A DNA stretch of 64,000 bases from Veillonellales bacterium (GTDB lineage: Bacteria > Bacillota > Negativicutes > Veillonellales > Dialisteraceae), in NCBI GenBank assembly GCA_944390485.1, contig CALXPQ010000002.1:62001-126000 (forward strand). The letters are read 5' to 3'. The position numbers and the translations under genes were made by a program. The notes below the pieces were generated by a model, which was given only the letters and a program-made list of their open reading frames with translations, did no database searches and was not told the origin of the DNA. Shown here in pieces: positions 55,899-64,000 of the stretch; position 1 is the stretch's first letter, and every line of letters begins with the position of its first letter.

Positions 55899-56918
55899 AT
55901 GAAAATACTGGCTTTTGAATCGAGCTGCGACGAGACGTCCTGCGCCGTCATCGAAGACGGCCGCCGCATCCTGTCCGACGTCATCTCCTCGCAGGTGCCG
56001 ATCCACAGAAAATTCGGCGGCGTGGTGCCGGAGATCGCATCGCGCCACCATATCGAGGACGTGCTCCCCGTGGCGGAAGAGGCGCTCAGCCAGGCGGGCT
56101 GCCGCTGGCAGGACCTGGACGCCGTGGCGGTCACGCAGGGGCCGGGTCTCGTGGGGGCGCTCCTCGTGGGCGTCGCCGCGGCGAAGGCCGCCGCCTGGGC
56201 GCTCGGGAAGCCCCTCATCGCGGTGAACCACATGGAGGGGCACATCTTCGCGAATCTCCTCCAGTACCCCGACCTGGAGCCGCCCTTCCTCGCCCTCGTG
56301 GTGTCCGGCGGGCACACCATGCTCGTGGTGGTGCGGGACTACAATACGTTCGAGCTCCTCGGACAGACCCGGGACGACGCGGCAGGCGAGGCCTTCGACA
56401 AGATTGCCCGCGTCATGGGCTATCCCTATCCGGGCGGGCCGCACATCGACCGGCTCGCGAAGGAAGGCAATCCGGAGGCCGTCCATTTTCCCATGGCCAT
56501 GGCGAAGGAGCATAATTTCGATTTCTCTTTCAGCGGCCTGAAATCGGCGGTCATCAATTATCTCCACACGGCGGAGATGAAGAAGCAGCCCGTGGTGAAG
56601 GAAGATGTGGCGGCGTCCTTCCAGAAGGCCGTGGTGGACGTGCTCACCGCGAAAGCCATGGCCGCGCTGGAGAAGACCGGCCTCCGGACGCTCGTCCTCG
56701 CGGGGGGCGTCGCGGCGAACAGCGGCCTCCGGGCGTCGCTCGAAGCGGCGTGCGGGGCGCGGGGCGTGCGCCTCTGCCGGCCGGACCCGATCCTCTGCAC
56801 GGACAACGGCGCCATGATCGGCTGCCGGGCGTACTACATGGCGCAGGCAGGCGACTTCGCGCCGATGACGCTCAATGCGGACCCTCGTCTGCCGTTCCTC
56901 GCCGAGCCGGTGAAATAA
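55899..56918 (+). CDS. tsaD: tRNA N6-threonylcarbamoyladenosine transferase TsaD
   Basis: 339 residues, begins L-A-F-E-S-S-C-D-E-T. The metal-binding H-M-E-G-H pair lies near 111-115. V-S-G-G-H-T and G-G-V-A-A-N-S follow. Transfers threonylcarbamoyl to A37 of tRNA. Essential in most bacteria. The histidine kinase gene begins two bases after its stop. Confidence 0.97.
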   Translation: MKILAFESSCDETSCAVIEDGRRILSDVISSQVPIHRKFGGVVPEIASRHHIEDVLPVAEEALSQAGCRWQDLDAVAVTQGPGLVGALLVGVAAAKAAAWALGKPLIAVNHMEGHIFANLLQYPDLEPPFLALVVSGGHTMLVVVRDYNTFELLGQTRDDAAGEAFDKIARVMGYPYPGGPHIDRLAKEGNPEAVHFPMAMAKEHNFDFSFSGLKSAVINYLHTAEMKKQPVVKEDVAASFQKAVVDVLTAKAMAALEKTGLRTLVLAGGVAANSGLRASLEAACGARGVRLCRPDPILCTDNGAMIGCRAYYMAQAGDFAPMTLNADPRLPFLAEPVK

Positions 56919-56919
56919 G

Positions 56920-58332
56920 ATGGACAGGGGACAGCTGTACTCGCTCGCGCGGGAGAAGACGGCCATCACGGAAGTGCAGATGCGCATCCTCGGCCACATG
57001 CAGGAGGCGCTCCAGTTCGCCTCGGACGTGTCCCGCGAGCAGATCGTCATCATGACCCGCGGGAAGAATCCCGACATGGCGGTGGTGCTCTGCGTGGTGT
57101 GCCCCTCCTACGCGGGGAGCCCCGCCTATTACCAGGAAGGGGACGTGTGCTTCCTCGACGAGGCGGCCCTCGCGGAGAGCGTCTTCCTCACGGGGAAGAA
57201 GATCGTCGGGAGGAAAGAGCTGGAGATCGGCCGGCAGGTGGCGGTGACGGCCTACCCCGTGTCGGACAATGCGGGCGTGGTCTTCGCCGTGGCGGCCTTC
57301 ATCTCCGGCTCCACCCGGCAGCATCAGGTGCTCATCGACACGGCGTACATGGCGCTCCTCCTGCCGCTCGACGGCGGGGCCTACCATCCGCCGCGCCTCC
57401 AGGACGGGCTCATCGTGCTCGACTCGGTGGGGCGCATCCTCTACGCGAACGACATGGCGGCGGGGCTCTGCTTCGTTCTCGACAAAGAGGCGGCGGAGCC
57501 GAAGACCCTTGTGGGCCGCGCCATGATCCACCTGCCCCTCGTGGAGAAGATCATGGCCACGGGCCGCCCGCAGTACGGCGAAGAGCAGGCGGGCGGGCTC
57601 ACGCTCACCGCGTGGGGCATGCCGCTCCTCGTGCAGGGGAAGGTGCAGCGCACCATCCTCGTCTTCACGGACGTGACGGCCATCCGCGAGAAGGAGCAGC
57701 AGCTCCTCGTGAAGAATTCCGTCATCAAGGAGATCCACCACCGCGTGAAGAACAACCTCAACACCATCGCGGGCATCCTGCGCATGCAGGCGCGGCGGTC
57801 GAAGAGCGAAGAGACGAAGGAAGCGCTGAAGCGCGCGGTGGACCGCATCCTCGGCATTTCCCAGATCCACGACATCCTCGCCCGGCAGAGCGGGGAGAAT
57901 GTGGACTGGCACCAGCTCCTGGGGCGGCTGTGCCGGCTCTCGCTGGAAAGCCTCACCGCGGGCTCGCGGGTGCACCTCGCCGTGGAGAACGACGGCGAGC
58001 CCCTCATCATGGGCTCGGAAGCGGCGGTGACGCTCGCCATCGCGGTGAACGAGCTCATCCACAATGCGCTGGACCACGGCTTCGCGGGGCTGCCGTCGGG
58101 ACATCTCACCATCACGGAGGAGCGGAAGGACGGCATGCTCCACCTCGCGGTGAAGAACGACGGCCACCTCCTGCCGGAGGGATTCGGCGCGCGGCAGTAC
58201 GATCTGGGGCTGCAGATCGTGCGCACCCTCTCTGAGATCGAGCTCAGAGGGCGGTTCCGTTTCGGAAATGAAGGGGACCTGGTGGCAGCCCACATCTGGT
58301 GCCCGCTGAAAGAACTGGAAGGGACAGAATGA
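56920..58332 (+). CDS. Soluble sensor histidine kinase, HisKA_2 type (PdtaS/EutW-like)
   Basis: 470 residues without membrane segments. A GAF-like N-terminal sensor (about 1-140) and a PAS-like domain (about 160-255) precede a HisKA_2 phosphoacceptor box E-I-H-H-R-V-K-N-N-L-N near 270. An ATPase domain follows (N-E-L-I-H-N-A-L-D-H near 380). This is the architecture of mycobacterial PdtaS and of the ethanolamine sensor EutW. It senses something in the cytoplasm and phosphorylates the response regulator with which it overlaps by four bases. Appended to the t6A operon; the signal is unknown. Confidence 0.88.
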   Translation: MDRGQLYSLAREKTAITEVQMRILGHMQEALQFASDVSREQIVIMTRGKNPDMAVVLCVVCPSYAGSPAYYQEGDVCFLDEAALAESVFLTGKKIVGRKELEIGRQVAVTAYPVSDNAGVVFAVAAFISGSTRQHQVLIDTAYMALLLPLDGGAYHPPRLQDGLIVLDSVGRILYANDMAAGLCFVLDKEAAEPKTLVGRAMIHLPLVEKIMATGRPQYGEEQAGGLTLTAWGMPLLVQGKVQRTILVFTDVTAIREKEQQLLVKNSVIKEIHHRVKNNLNTIAGILRMQARRSKSEETKEALKRAVDRILGISQIHDILARQSGENVDWHQLLGRLCRLSLESLTAGSRVHLAVENDGEPLIMGSEAAVTLAIAVNELIHNALDHGFAGLPSGHLTITEERKDGMLHLAVKNDGHLLPEGFGARQYDLGLQIVRTLSEIELRGRFRFGNEGDLVAAHIWCPLKELEGTE

Positions 58333-58925
58333 AAAAGCCATACCGCATCGTCATAGCGGACGACGAAGCGCTCTCCGCCATGGATCTCAGGGAAATGCTG
58401 GAAGAAGAAGGCCACGAAGTGGTGGGCATCGGCTCCGACGGCGTGGAGGCGCTGGACCTGACGAAGCAGCTTCATCCGGACCTGGTCATCCTGGACGTGA
58501 AAATGCCCCGGCTGGACGGCATCCAGGCGGCGCAGATGATCGCGCACAACAACTGGGCGCCGGTGGTGCTCCTCACGGCCTTCGGCGACGAGGAGATGAT
58601 CGAGCGCGCGAAGAAATCCTTCGTCTTCGGCTACGTCATGAAGCCCGTCCACGAGAAGGTGCTCTTTCCCACCATAGAGATGGCGGTGGGGCAGTTCGAG
58701 CACCGGAAGGAGATCCTCGGCCACGTGCACGACGTGGAGCAGGAGCTCGCCGCGCGGAAGATCGTGGACCGCGCGAAGGGACTCCTCATGAGCTACTACG
58801 GCATCTCCGAAGAAGAGGCCCACCGGCGCATGCAGGTCACCAGCATGAAGCGGGGCATCCCCGTGTCGGAAGTGGCGCAGAAGATCATCAAGGAGATCAT
58901 GGCCCGGAAGAACCGCGGGCAGTGA
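58329..58925 (+). CDS. Response regulator with ANTAR RNA-binding domain (PdtaR/EutV-like)
   Basis: 198 residues. The receiver domain has acidic pair D11-D12, phosphoacceptor D56 (V-I-L-D-V) and lysine 105 (Y-V-M-K-P). The C-terminal region (about 130-190) is an ANTAR three-helix domain (A-K-G-L-L-M-S-Y-Y-G-I-S-E-E-E-A). Such proteins bind paired hairpins in nascent mRNA and prevent termination, so the target is RNA, not DNA. No ethanolamine or nitrogen genes are adjacent. A terminator follows. Confidence 0.9.
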   Translation: MKKPYRIVIADDEALSAMDLREMLEEEGHEVVGIGSDGVEALDLTKQLHPDLVILDVKMPRLDGIQAAQMIAHNNWAPVVLLTAFGDEEMIERAKKSFVFGYVMKPVHEKVLFPTIEMAVGQFEHRKEILGHVHDVEQELAARKIVDRAKGLLMSYYGISEEEAHRRMQVTSMKRGIPVSEVAQKIIKEIMARKNRGQ

Positions 58926-58937
58926 CGCATAAAAAAG

Positions 58938-58963
58938 AAAGCAGGACGATTCCTGCTTTTTTT
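58938..58963 (+). terminator. Terminator after the response regulator
   Basis: AAAGCAGGA pairs with TCCTGCTTT around CGAT, followed by T. A GC-rich palindrome, GCGGGGCGCGCCCCGC, comes directly after. Confidence 0.85.
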
Positions 58964-59000
58964 GCGGGGCGCGCCCCGCATTTTGCATCCGCGCCATTCG

Positions 59001-59009
59001 TGTTATAAT
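59001..59009 (+). promoter_or_regulatory. Extended -10 promoter of the ecf operon
   Basis: TGTTATAAT, a perfect extended -10 box. The leader of about 100 bases contains a GGCCGCGC/GCGCGGCC stem; no riboswitch was recognised. Confidence 0.6.
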
Positions 59010-59114
59010 AAGTCGCAAGATTGGCCGCGCGGAGGATCAAGGCGCGGCCGGGAGTCAAGCTGCATGTCAGCAGGGAGCACCAGGCCTGGCCGGTACATCC
59101 CGGGAAAGGAAATC

Positions 59115-59966
59115 ATGGATTCAGTCATGTTTGAGATCCGGCACCTGACGCACGCCTACGAGACCGAAGACGGGCAGGCGTACCGGGCGCTGGACGACGT
59201 GTCCTGCCGCATCCGGAAAGGCGAGTTCACCGCCGTGATCGGCACGAACGGCAGCGGGAAGTCGACGCTCGCCCGCCATCTGAACGCGCTCCTCCTCCCC
59301 ACGGAGGGGGACGTCCTCGTGGAGGGGATGAGCGTGAACGATCCGGAGAATATCTGGCCCATCCGGCAGAAGGTGGGGATGGTCTTCCAGAATCCGGACA
59401 ACCAGCTCGTCGCCGCGGTGGTGGAGGAAGAGGTGGCCTTCGGGCCGGAAAACATCGGCGTGCCGCGGGAGGAGATCCTCCGGCGCGTGGAGACCGCCCT
59501 CGAGAAGGTGGGCATGACGCAGTACCGGCATCACTCGCCGGCCATGCTCTCCGGCGGGCAGAAGCAGCGCATCGCCATCGCGGGCGTGCTCGCCATGAAG
59601 CCGGACTGCATCATCCTCGACGAGCCCACGGCCATGCTGGACCCGGTGGGCCGCCGGGAAGTGATGGACACCGTGCATGAGCTGAACCGGAAGGAAGGCA
59701 TCTCGGTGGTGCTCATCACCCATTTCATGGAGGAAGCAGTCACGGCGGACCGTGTGCTGGTCATCCACCGGGGCCACCTCGTGATGGACGGCACGCCGCG
59801 GGAGGTCTTCTCGCAGCCGGAGAAGCTGAAGACCATCGGGCTCGACGTGCCGGTGCCGGCGGATCTGGCGCATTTGCTCCACAAGAAAGGCCTCGCCGTG
59901 CGGGCCGATTGTATGACCGATGAAGAACTGGGAGACGCATTATGTCCATTCGTGTCGAAAATATAA
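59115..59966 (+). CDS. ecfA1: Energy-coupling factor transporter ATPase EcfA1
   Basis: 283 residues from ATG 59115, behind AAAGGA. Walker A G-T-N-G-S-G-K-S-T, Q-loop V-F-Q-N-P-D-N-Q, signature L-S-G-G-Q-K-Q-R and Walker B I-I-L-D-E-P-T-A-M are all present. With EcfA2 and EcfT it forms the shared energising module for vitamin-uptake S components. No S component is adjacent, so it serves substrate subunits encoded elsewhere. It overlaps ecfA2. Confidence 0.95.
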   Translation: MDSVMFEIRHLTHAYETEDGQAYRALDDVSCRIRKGEFTAVIGTNGSGKSTLARHLNALLLPTEGDVLVEGMSVNDPENIWPIRQKVGMVFQNPDNQLVAAVVEEEVAFGPENIGVPREEILRRVETALEKVGMTQYRHHSPAMLSGGQKQRIAIAGVLAMKPDCIILDEPTAMLDPVGRREVMDTVHELNRKEGISVVLITHFMEEAVTADRVLVIHRGHLVMDGTPREVFSQPEKLKTIGLDVPVPADLAHLLHKKGLAVRADCMTDEELGDALCPFVSKI

Positions 59967-60808
59967 CCTACGTGTACGGCGGGGGCACGCCGTATGAGAA
60001 GACGGCGCTCTCCGGCGTGGACCTCACCATCGAAAAAGGCGAGTTCGTGGGCATCATCGGCCATACGGGGAGCGGCAAGTCCACGCTCATCCAGCACCTG
60101 AACGGCCTCATCCATCCCACAGAGGGACGCGTCCTCGTGGACGGCGTGGACCTGGCGGGCAAGAGCAGGGAAGCGGCGGCGAAGCGCCACACCGTGGGCA
60201 TGGTCTTCCAGTACCCGGAGCAGCAGCTCTTCGAAGAGACCGTTGCGCAGGACATCGCCTTCGGTCCGCGGAACCTCGGATGCAGCGAGGAAGAAGTGGA
60301 CGCGCGGGTGCACGAGGCCATGTCCTTCGTGGGCCTCGACTATGAAACGTACGCGGGACGGTCGCCGTTCCGCCTCTCCGGCGGGCAGATGCGCCGCGTG
60401 GCCATCGCGGGCGTCATCGCCATGAAGCCGGATTTCCTCATCCTGGACGAACCGTCCGCCGGCCTCGACCCGGTGGGCCGCCGGGAGATCTTCTCGCAGA
60501 TCCGGAAATGGTACGAGGAAGGGGCCTTCTCGGTCATCCTCGTGTCGCACAATATGGACGACATCGCGAAGCTCGCCACGCGCCTCCTCGTGATGAACCA
60601 CGGGCGCTGCATCCTCGACGGCGACCCCATGGACATCTTCCTCCACCACAGGGAGGAACTGGAAGCGGCCGGCGTGGACGTGCCGCCGCTCACGAAGACG
60701 CTCCTCTACCTGAAAGGGCGGGGCATCCCCGTGCCGGAGCGGGCCGTCGCCTGCGAAGAGGCGGCCAACGCGCTGGCGAAGACGCTGAAGGGAGGGAAAT
60801 CATGCTGA
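59942..60808 (+). CDS. ecfA2: Energy-coupling factor transporter ATPase EcfA2
   Basis: 288 residues overlapping ecfA1 by 25 bases. Walker A G-H-T-G-S-G-K-S-T, V-F-Q-Y-P-E-Q-Q-L-F, signature L-S-G-G-Q-M-R-R and Walker B L-I-L-D-E-P-S-A-G-L. It is the second, non-identical ATPase of the ECF module. It overlaps ecfT by 7 bases. Confidence 0.95.
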   Translation: MSIRVENITYVYGGGTPYEKTALSGVDLTIEKGEFVGIIGHTGSGKSTLIQHLNGLIHPTEGRVLVDGVDLAGKSREAAAKRHTVGMVFQYPEQQLFEETVAQDIAFGPRNLGCSEEEVDARVHEAMSFVGLDYETYAGRSPFRLSGGQMRRVAIAGVIAMKPDFLILDEPSAGLDPVGRREIFSQIRKWYEEGAFSVILVSHNMDDIAKLATRLLVMNHGRCILDGDPMDIFLHHREELEAAGVDVPPLTKTLLYLKGRGIPVPERAVACEEAANALAKTLKGGKSC

Positions 60809-61602
60809 CCGACATCACGCTGGGACAGTACTATCCCGGAAATTCCTTCCTCCACCGGATGGACCCGCGGGCGAAGATCCTCTGCACGATGATCTTCATC
60901 GTGGCCATCTTCCTGGCGAACAGCCTCTGGTCCTACCTCCTCGTGACGGCCTTCATCCTCGCGAGCATCGCCGTGTCGGGCGTGCCCGTGAAGATGGTGG
61001 CGAAAGCGGTGAAGCCCCTGTGGATCATCCTCGTCTTCACCCTGCTCATCCACGTGCTCACCACGCCGGGGACGCCTCTCGTGTCCTTCGGGTGGTTCTC
61101 CATCAGCGAAGAGGGCGTGCGGAACGGCATCCTCATGACGCTCCGGCTGGTCTACCTCATCGCCTTCTCGTCGCTCCTCACGTACACCACGAGCCCCATC
61201 GTGCTCACCGACGGCATCGAGGCGCTGCTCACGCCGTGGAAGCGCGTGGGCGTGCCGGCGCACGAGCTCGCCATGATGATGACCATCGCGCTCCGCTTCA
61301 TCCCGACGCTCCTCGAGGAGACGGACCGCATCATGAAGGCCCAGTCCTCCCGCGGCGCGGATTTCACCACGGGGAACCTGTGGCAGCGGGCGAAGAGCAT
61401 GGTGCCGCTCCTGGTGCCGCTCTTCATCTCCGCGTTCCGCCGGGCGGACGACCTCGCCACGGCCATGGAGGCGCGGTGCTACCGCGGCGGCGAAGGGCGC
61501 ACGAAGATGCACCAGCTCCTCTACACCTGGCGGGACGGCGCGGCTTTCGCGGCGGTCGCCGTCGTGACGGCGGCGCTCGCGGGGATGCGCTGGTTCCTGT
61601 GA
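60802..61602 (+). CDS. ecfT: Energy-coupling factor transmembrane protein EcfT
   Basis: 266 residues from ATG 60802 behind GGGAGGG. Several membrane segments and the coupling-helix motifs A-Q-S-S-R-G-A and A-M-E-A-R-C-Y-R (A-R-G type) are visible. It couples the two ATPases to S components in the inner membrane. Terminator after it, then truA. Confidence 0.95.
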   Translation: MLTDITLGQYYPGNSFLHRMDPRAKILCTMIFIVAIFLANSLWSYLLVTAFILASIAVSGVPVKMVAKAVKPLWIILVFTLLIHVLTTPGTPLVSFGWFSISEEGVRNGILMTLRLVYLIAFSSLLTYTTSPIVLTDGIEALLTPWKRVGVPAHELAMMMTIALRFIPTLLEETDRIMKAQSSRGADFTTGNLWQRAKSMVPLLVPLFISAFRRADDLATAMEARCYRGGEGRTKMHQLLYTWRDGAAFAAVAVVTAALAGMRWFL

Positions 61603-61625
61603 GACTATTAAGAATATAAAAAATG

Positions 61626-61658
61626 AACCTGTACGGCAGACGCCGCGCAGGTTTTTTT
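61626..61658 (+). terminator. Terminator after ecfT
   Basis: AACCTG pairs with CAGGTT around an inner GGC/GCC pairing, followed by a T-run. Confidence 0.8.
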
Positions 61659-61673
61659 ATGGCCGTCGGGCCA

Positions 61674-61682
61674 TGCTATAAT
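61674..61682 (+). promoter_or_regulatory. Extended -10 promoter of truA
   Basis: TGCTATAAT, a perfect extended -10 box, 27 bases before the start codon. It means truA has its own transcript although it follows ecfT. Confidence 0.6.
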
Positions 61683-61708
61683 GAAGGAAATCCACGGAGG
61701 GGAAGCGT

Positions 61709-62509
61709 ATGAGAAATATCTGGATCACCGTCATGTACGACGGCTCTTCATTTGCGGGCTTCCAGCGGCAGGAGAACGGCCTCGCCGTGCAGGAAGTGCT
61801 CGAGCAGGTGCTGAAGCGCCTCACGGGCCGGAAGACCACAATCTATTTCGTGGCGCGCACCGACGCGGGCGTCCACGCCTTCGCGCAGGAGTGCACGTTC
61901 TACACGGACTCGACCATCCCGGGCGACCGGTTCCGCGCGGCGATGAACGCGTACCTGCCCCTCTCCATCCGCGTGCGGGCGAGTCGGGAGGTGCCGGAAG
62001 ATTTCTCCGTGCGGAAGCGGAACACCGGCAAGACCTACGGCTACCTCCTCTCCGCGTCCCGCGAGGCGAGCCCCTTCCTCCGGCGCTACGTGTGGGCGGC
62101 GGGCCGCCGGCCGGAGCTGGAGAAAATGCGGGCCGCGGCGGCCGTCCTCACGGGCGTGCACGACTTCACCTCCTTCCGGGGAAGCAACTCCGTCCCCGCC
62201 GACCCGGTGCGCCGGCTCTACGACATCACCATCCGGCAGGACGGGGACCTCTTCCGCCTCTACGTCACGGGAGAAGGCTTCCTCTATCACATGGTGCGGA
62301 ACATCGCCGGAGCGCTCCTCGACGCGGGCACAGGGAAGAAGACGCCGGACGATCTGGCGCGCATCCTCGAAGCGAAAGACCGGACCCTCCTCGGCATGAC
62401 CGCGCCCGCCGCCGGGCTCTGCCTCCTCCGGGTGTACTTCGAGCCGGTGACGGAGGCGGCCGTCGAGGAGACCCTTGCCATGCCGCTCTGGCCGTGGACG
62501 GCCCGATAA
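61709..62509 (+). CDS. truA: tRNA pseudouridine(38-40) synthase
   Basis: 266 residues. The catalytic aspartate 52 lies in R-T-D-A-G-V-H-A. The fold motifs F-A-G-F-Q-R-Q and F-L-Y-H-M-V-R-N are present. It modifies uridines 38-40 of the anticodon arm. It follows ecfA1-A2-T, an order common in Firmicutes, where rplM-rpsI usually come next; here they do not. Confidence 0.96.
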   Translation: MRNIWITVMYDGSSFAGFQRQENGLAVQEVLEQVLKRLTGRKTTIYFVARTDAGVHAFAQECTFYTDSTIPGDRFRAAMNAYLPLSIRVRASREVPEDFSVRKRNTGKTYGYLLSASREASPFLRRYVWAAGRRPELEKMRAAAAVLTGVHDFTSFRGSNSVPADPVRRLYDITIRQDGDLFRLYVTGEGFLYHMVRNIAGALLDAGTGKKTPDDLARILEAKDRTLLGMTAPAAGLCLLRVYFEPVTEAAVEETLAMPLWPWTAR

Positions 62510-62520
62510 AAAGAAAACTG

Positions 62521-62560
62521 AAAACGCCTGCGGACAGCGCAAAGCCTCCGCAGGCGTTTT
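62521..62560. terminator. Bidirectional terminator between truA and the ASCH gene
   Basis: A 13-bp perfect stem, AAAACGCCTGCGG (62521-62533) with CCGCAGGCGTTTT (62548-62560), with T-runs on both strands. Confidence 0.88.
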
Positions 62561-62958
62561 CAATTTTCCATTTCGTCCGGGTCAGAACAGAGGCCCTGCG
62601 AAATCCAATACTCATATGCTGCGTCAAAATCAAACGGTTCCCAGGTGTCATTCCAGCAAAGCCGGGACAATTTCTCGTCGGGGACGTCGAAGAGATGCAA
62701 CCTGCCTTTTACCGGGAAGGGGTCGATCAGCGTGACGTCCGCCAGATGCCATTCGTATTTCCGGTTGCCGCCGGTGATGTCCCGGAGATCGACGGCACAG
62801 AGCGCATACCCTCTGGGGAACTGCGGTCCGTCGTTGAAGCGGGAGGAACAGATGACGAGCGGGCCGCGGTAGTCGGTGCGCCAGGAACGGTACTCGATGG
62901 TCTTTTCCCCGGCGGCGATCATTACGGCATAGTACGGGTGAAGAGATAAAGCTTTCAT
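62560..62958 (-). CDS. ASCH-domain protein
   Basis: 132 residues, start at 62958 preceded on the minus strand by AAGGAGG. It begins K-A-L-S-L-H-P-Y-Y-A and carries the ASCH signature G-E-K-T-I-E-Y-R-S-W followed by R-G-P-L-V-I-C-S-S. This is a small PUA-like beta-barrel. Known members bind RNA or act on modified nucleosides (YqfB is an amidohydrolase), so an RNA or nucleoside role is likely, but the precise function is open. It is convergent with truA and has a divergent neighbour in murB. Confidence 0.8.
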   Translation of the reverse strand: MKALSLHPYYAVMIAAGEKTIEYRSWRTDYRGPLVICSSRFNDGPQFPRGYALCAVDLRDITGGNRKYEWHLADVTLIDPFPVKGRLHLFDVPDEKLSRLCWNDTWEPFDFDAAYEYWISQGLCSDPDEMEN

Positions 62959-63032
62959 GCCGGCCTCCTTTTCCTTTTATTTTATCGGACGGCGGGGGAT
63001 AAAGGAAGACGGGGCTCGGCCGGCCGTGTCCA

Positions 63033-63061
63033 TTGACGGTGGACGGGGCAGCACATATAAT
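63033..63061 (+). promoter_or_regulatory. Promoter of murB
   Basis: TTGACG at 63033-63038, 17-bp spacer, TATAAT at 63056-63061. Transcription would begin near 63068. Confidence 0.75.
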
Positions 63062-63086
63062 GAGGATGATACTTTTGACGAACGGA

Positions 63087-64000
63087 ATGAATGCATGTAT
63101 GAATTTTGAACGGTTTTCATCCATATTGAAAAAAGAACAGATCCGCCTGCGCGAGCCCATGGCGCGGCACACCACCTTCGGCATCGGCGGTCCGGCGGAC
63201 TGTTTTCTCCTGCCCGCGGACCGGGAGGAGCTGCGGCAGGTCTGCGAAGTGATCCGCGAGGAAAGCCTGCCCTTTTTCATCGTCGGCGGCGGGGCGAATC
63301 TCCTCGTGCGCGACGGGGGCATCCGCGGCGTGGTGATCTGCACGGGGCGCATGCAGGGGCTCCAGCAGGAGGGATGCCGGATCGTCGCGGCGGCGGGCGT
63401 CTCCACGGCGAAAGCGGCGCGCTTTGCCATGGAGCACGGCTTGTCCGGCATGGAATTTGCCGGCGGCATCCCCGGCACGGTGGGCGGCGCGGCCTTCATG
63501 AATGCCGGCGCGTACGGCGGGGAGATGTCCCGCATCGTGGCGTCCGCCGTGACCTGCGGAGCAGACGGGACGTTCCATACGTACGACCGGGAGCAGATCA
63601 ACTACGCGTACCGGCACAGCCGCTTCATGGAACCGCCGCAGGAGGTCGTGACGGAGCTCACGCTGGAGCTCACTCCGGGCGACCCGGAGGAGATCCGCCG
63701 CCGCATGGAGGATTTCAACGCCCGGCGGCACGAGAAGCAGCCGCTCGAGGCGCGCAGCGCGGGCAGCACCTTCAAGCGTCCGGAAGGCCATTTCGCAGGG
63801 GCCATGATCGAGGAGCTGGGCCTCAAGGGATTTTCCGTGGGCGACGCGGCGGTGAGCAGCAAGCATGCGGGGTTCCTCATCAATAAGGGAAAAGCCACCT
63901 GTGCGGACATGCTGGCGCTCATCGGCGAGATCCAGCGGCGGGTGCGCGAGCGCTACGGCGTCGAGCTGGAGCCGGAAGTGCAGATCATCGGAGAAGACAG
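63087..64000 (+). CDS. murB: UDP-N-acetylenolpyruvoylglucosamine reductase, partial
   Basis: Runs off the right edge (304 residues visible, nearly complete). FAD-domain motifs T-F-G-I-G-G-P-A-D and G-G-G-A-N-L-L-V-R-D, the A-G-G-I-P-G-T-V-G-G-A segment and S-A-G-S-T-F-K-R are all typical of MurB. It reduces the enolpyruvyl group to make UDP-MurNAc in the cytoplasm. ATG codons at 63087 and 63099 are both possible and neither has a strong ribosome site. TTG 63075 is better spaced from GAGGA, but that sequence lies before the predicted transcription start. Confidence 0.93.
   Translation, partial: MNACMNFERFSSILKKEQIRLREPMARHTTFGIGGPADCFLLPADREELRQVCEVIREESLPFFIVGGGANLLVRDGGIRGVVICTGRMQGLQQEGCRIVAAAGVSTAKAARFAMEHGLSGMEFAGGIPGTVGGAAFMNAGAYGGEMSRIVASAVTCGADGTFHTYDREQINYAYRHSRFMEPPQEVVTELTLELTPGDPEEIRRRMEDFNARRHEKQPLEARSAGSTFKRPEGHFAGAMIEELGLKGFSVGDAAVSSKHAGFLINKGKATCADMLALIGEIQRRVRERYGVELEPEVQIIGED

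Noticed and set aside
59012-59114. ANTAR target hairpins in the ecfA1 leader
   Set aside because: One GC-rich stem is present, but no second hairpin with the expected six-base loop and no overlapping terminator.

Overview
The window reads as chromosomal DNA of a diderm Firmicute of the class Negativicutes, most likely a GC-rich Veillonellaceae relative such as Dialister or Allisonella (genus is inference). The evidence is a Firmicutes-type str-S10-spc-alpha ribosomal gene order combined with outer-membrane hardware: an SLH-domain OmpM-type porin, a type Va autotransporter and two RND efflux pumps. An acyl-CoA dehydratase activase, class III ribonucleotide reductase and AhpC point to an anaerobic fermenter. 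No rRNA, tRNA, CRISPR, insertion sequence or prophage was seen.

Layout. (1) 1-4.8 kb, minus strand: a large acyl-CoA dehydratase activase cut by the left edge, and an orphan TetR regulator with a well-placed promoter and operator. (2) 5.4-24.7 kb: one long plus-strand block from an L7Ae-like gene through rpsL, rpsG, fusA, tuf, S10, spc, secY, adk, map, infA and alpha operons to rplQ, ended by a strong terminator. (3) 24.7-38.9 kb: envelope and efflux region with RND pump 1, OmpM, a UvrA paralogue, a TetR regulator with two tandem DNA-binding domains, and RND pump 2. (4) 38.9-41.8 kb: one hypothetical gene and about 2.1 kb of non-coding repeats with covarying stems. (5) 41.9-49.9 kb: nrdDG, an autotransporter with an unusual leader, and ahpC with a domain-permuted AhpF-like reductase. 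(6) 50.1-58.9 kb: a 3H-domain regulator, a membrane protein, a nicotinamidase, then a tight operon thiL-gpmA-tsaE-tsaB-rimI-tsaD followed by a histidine kinase and an ANTAR response regulator. (7) 59-64 kb: ecfA1-ecfA2-ecfT, truA, an ASCH-domain gene and murB (cut by the right edge).

Most notable: the double-headed TetR protein and the operator motif it shares with the orphan TetR gene; octa-G tracts upstream of both major surface-protein genes, one of them inside a candidate promoter; a terminator-like hairpin that contains the ribosome-binding site of the autotransporter; and a repeat island whose copies keep long inverted repeats although the paired bases have changed. All calls come from reading the sequence; no database search was run.
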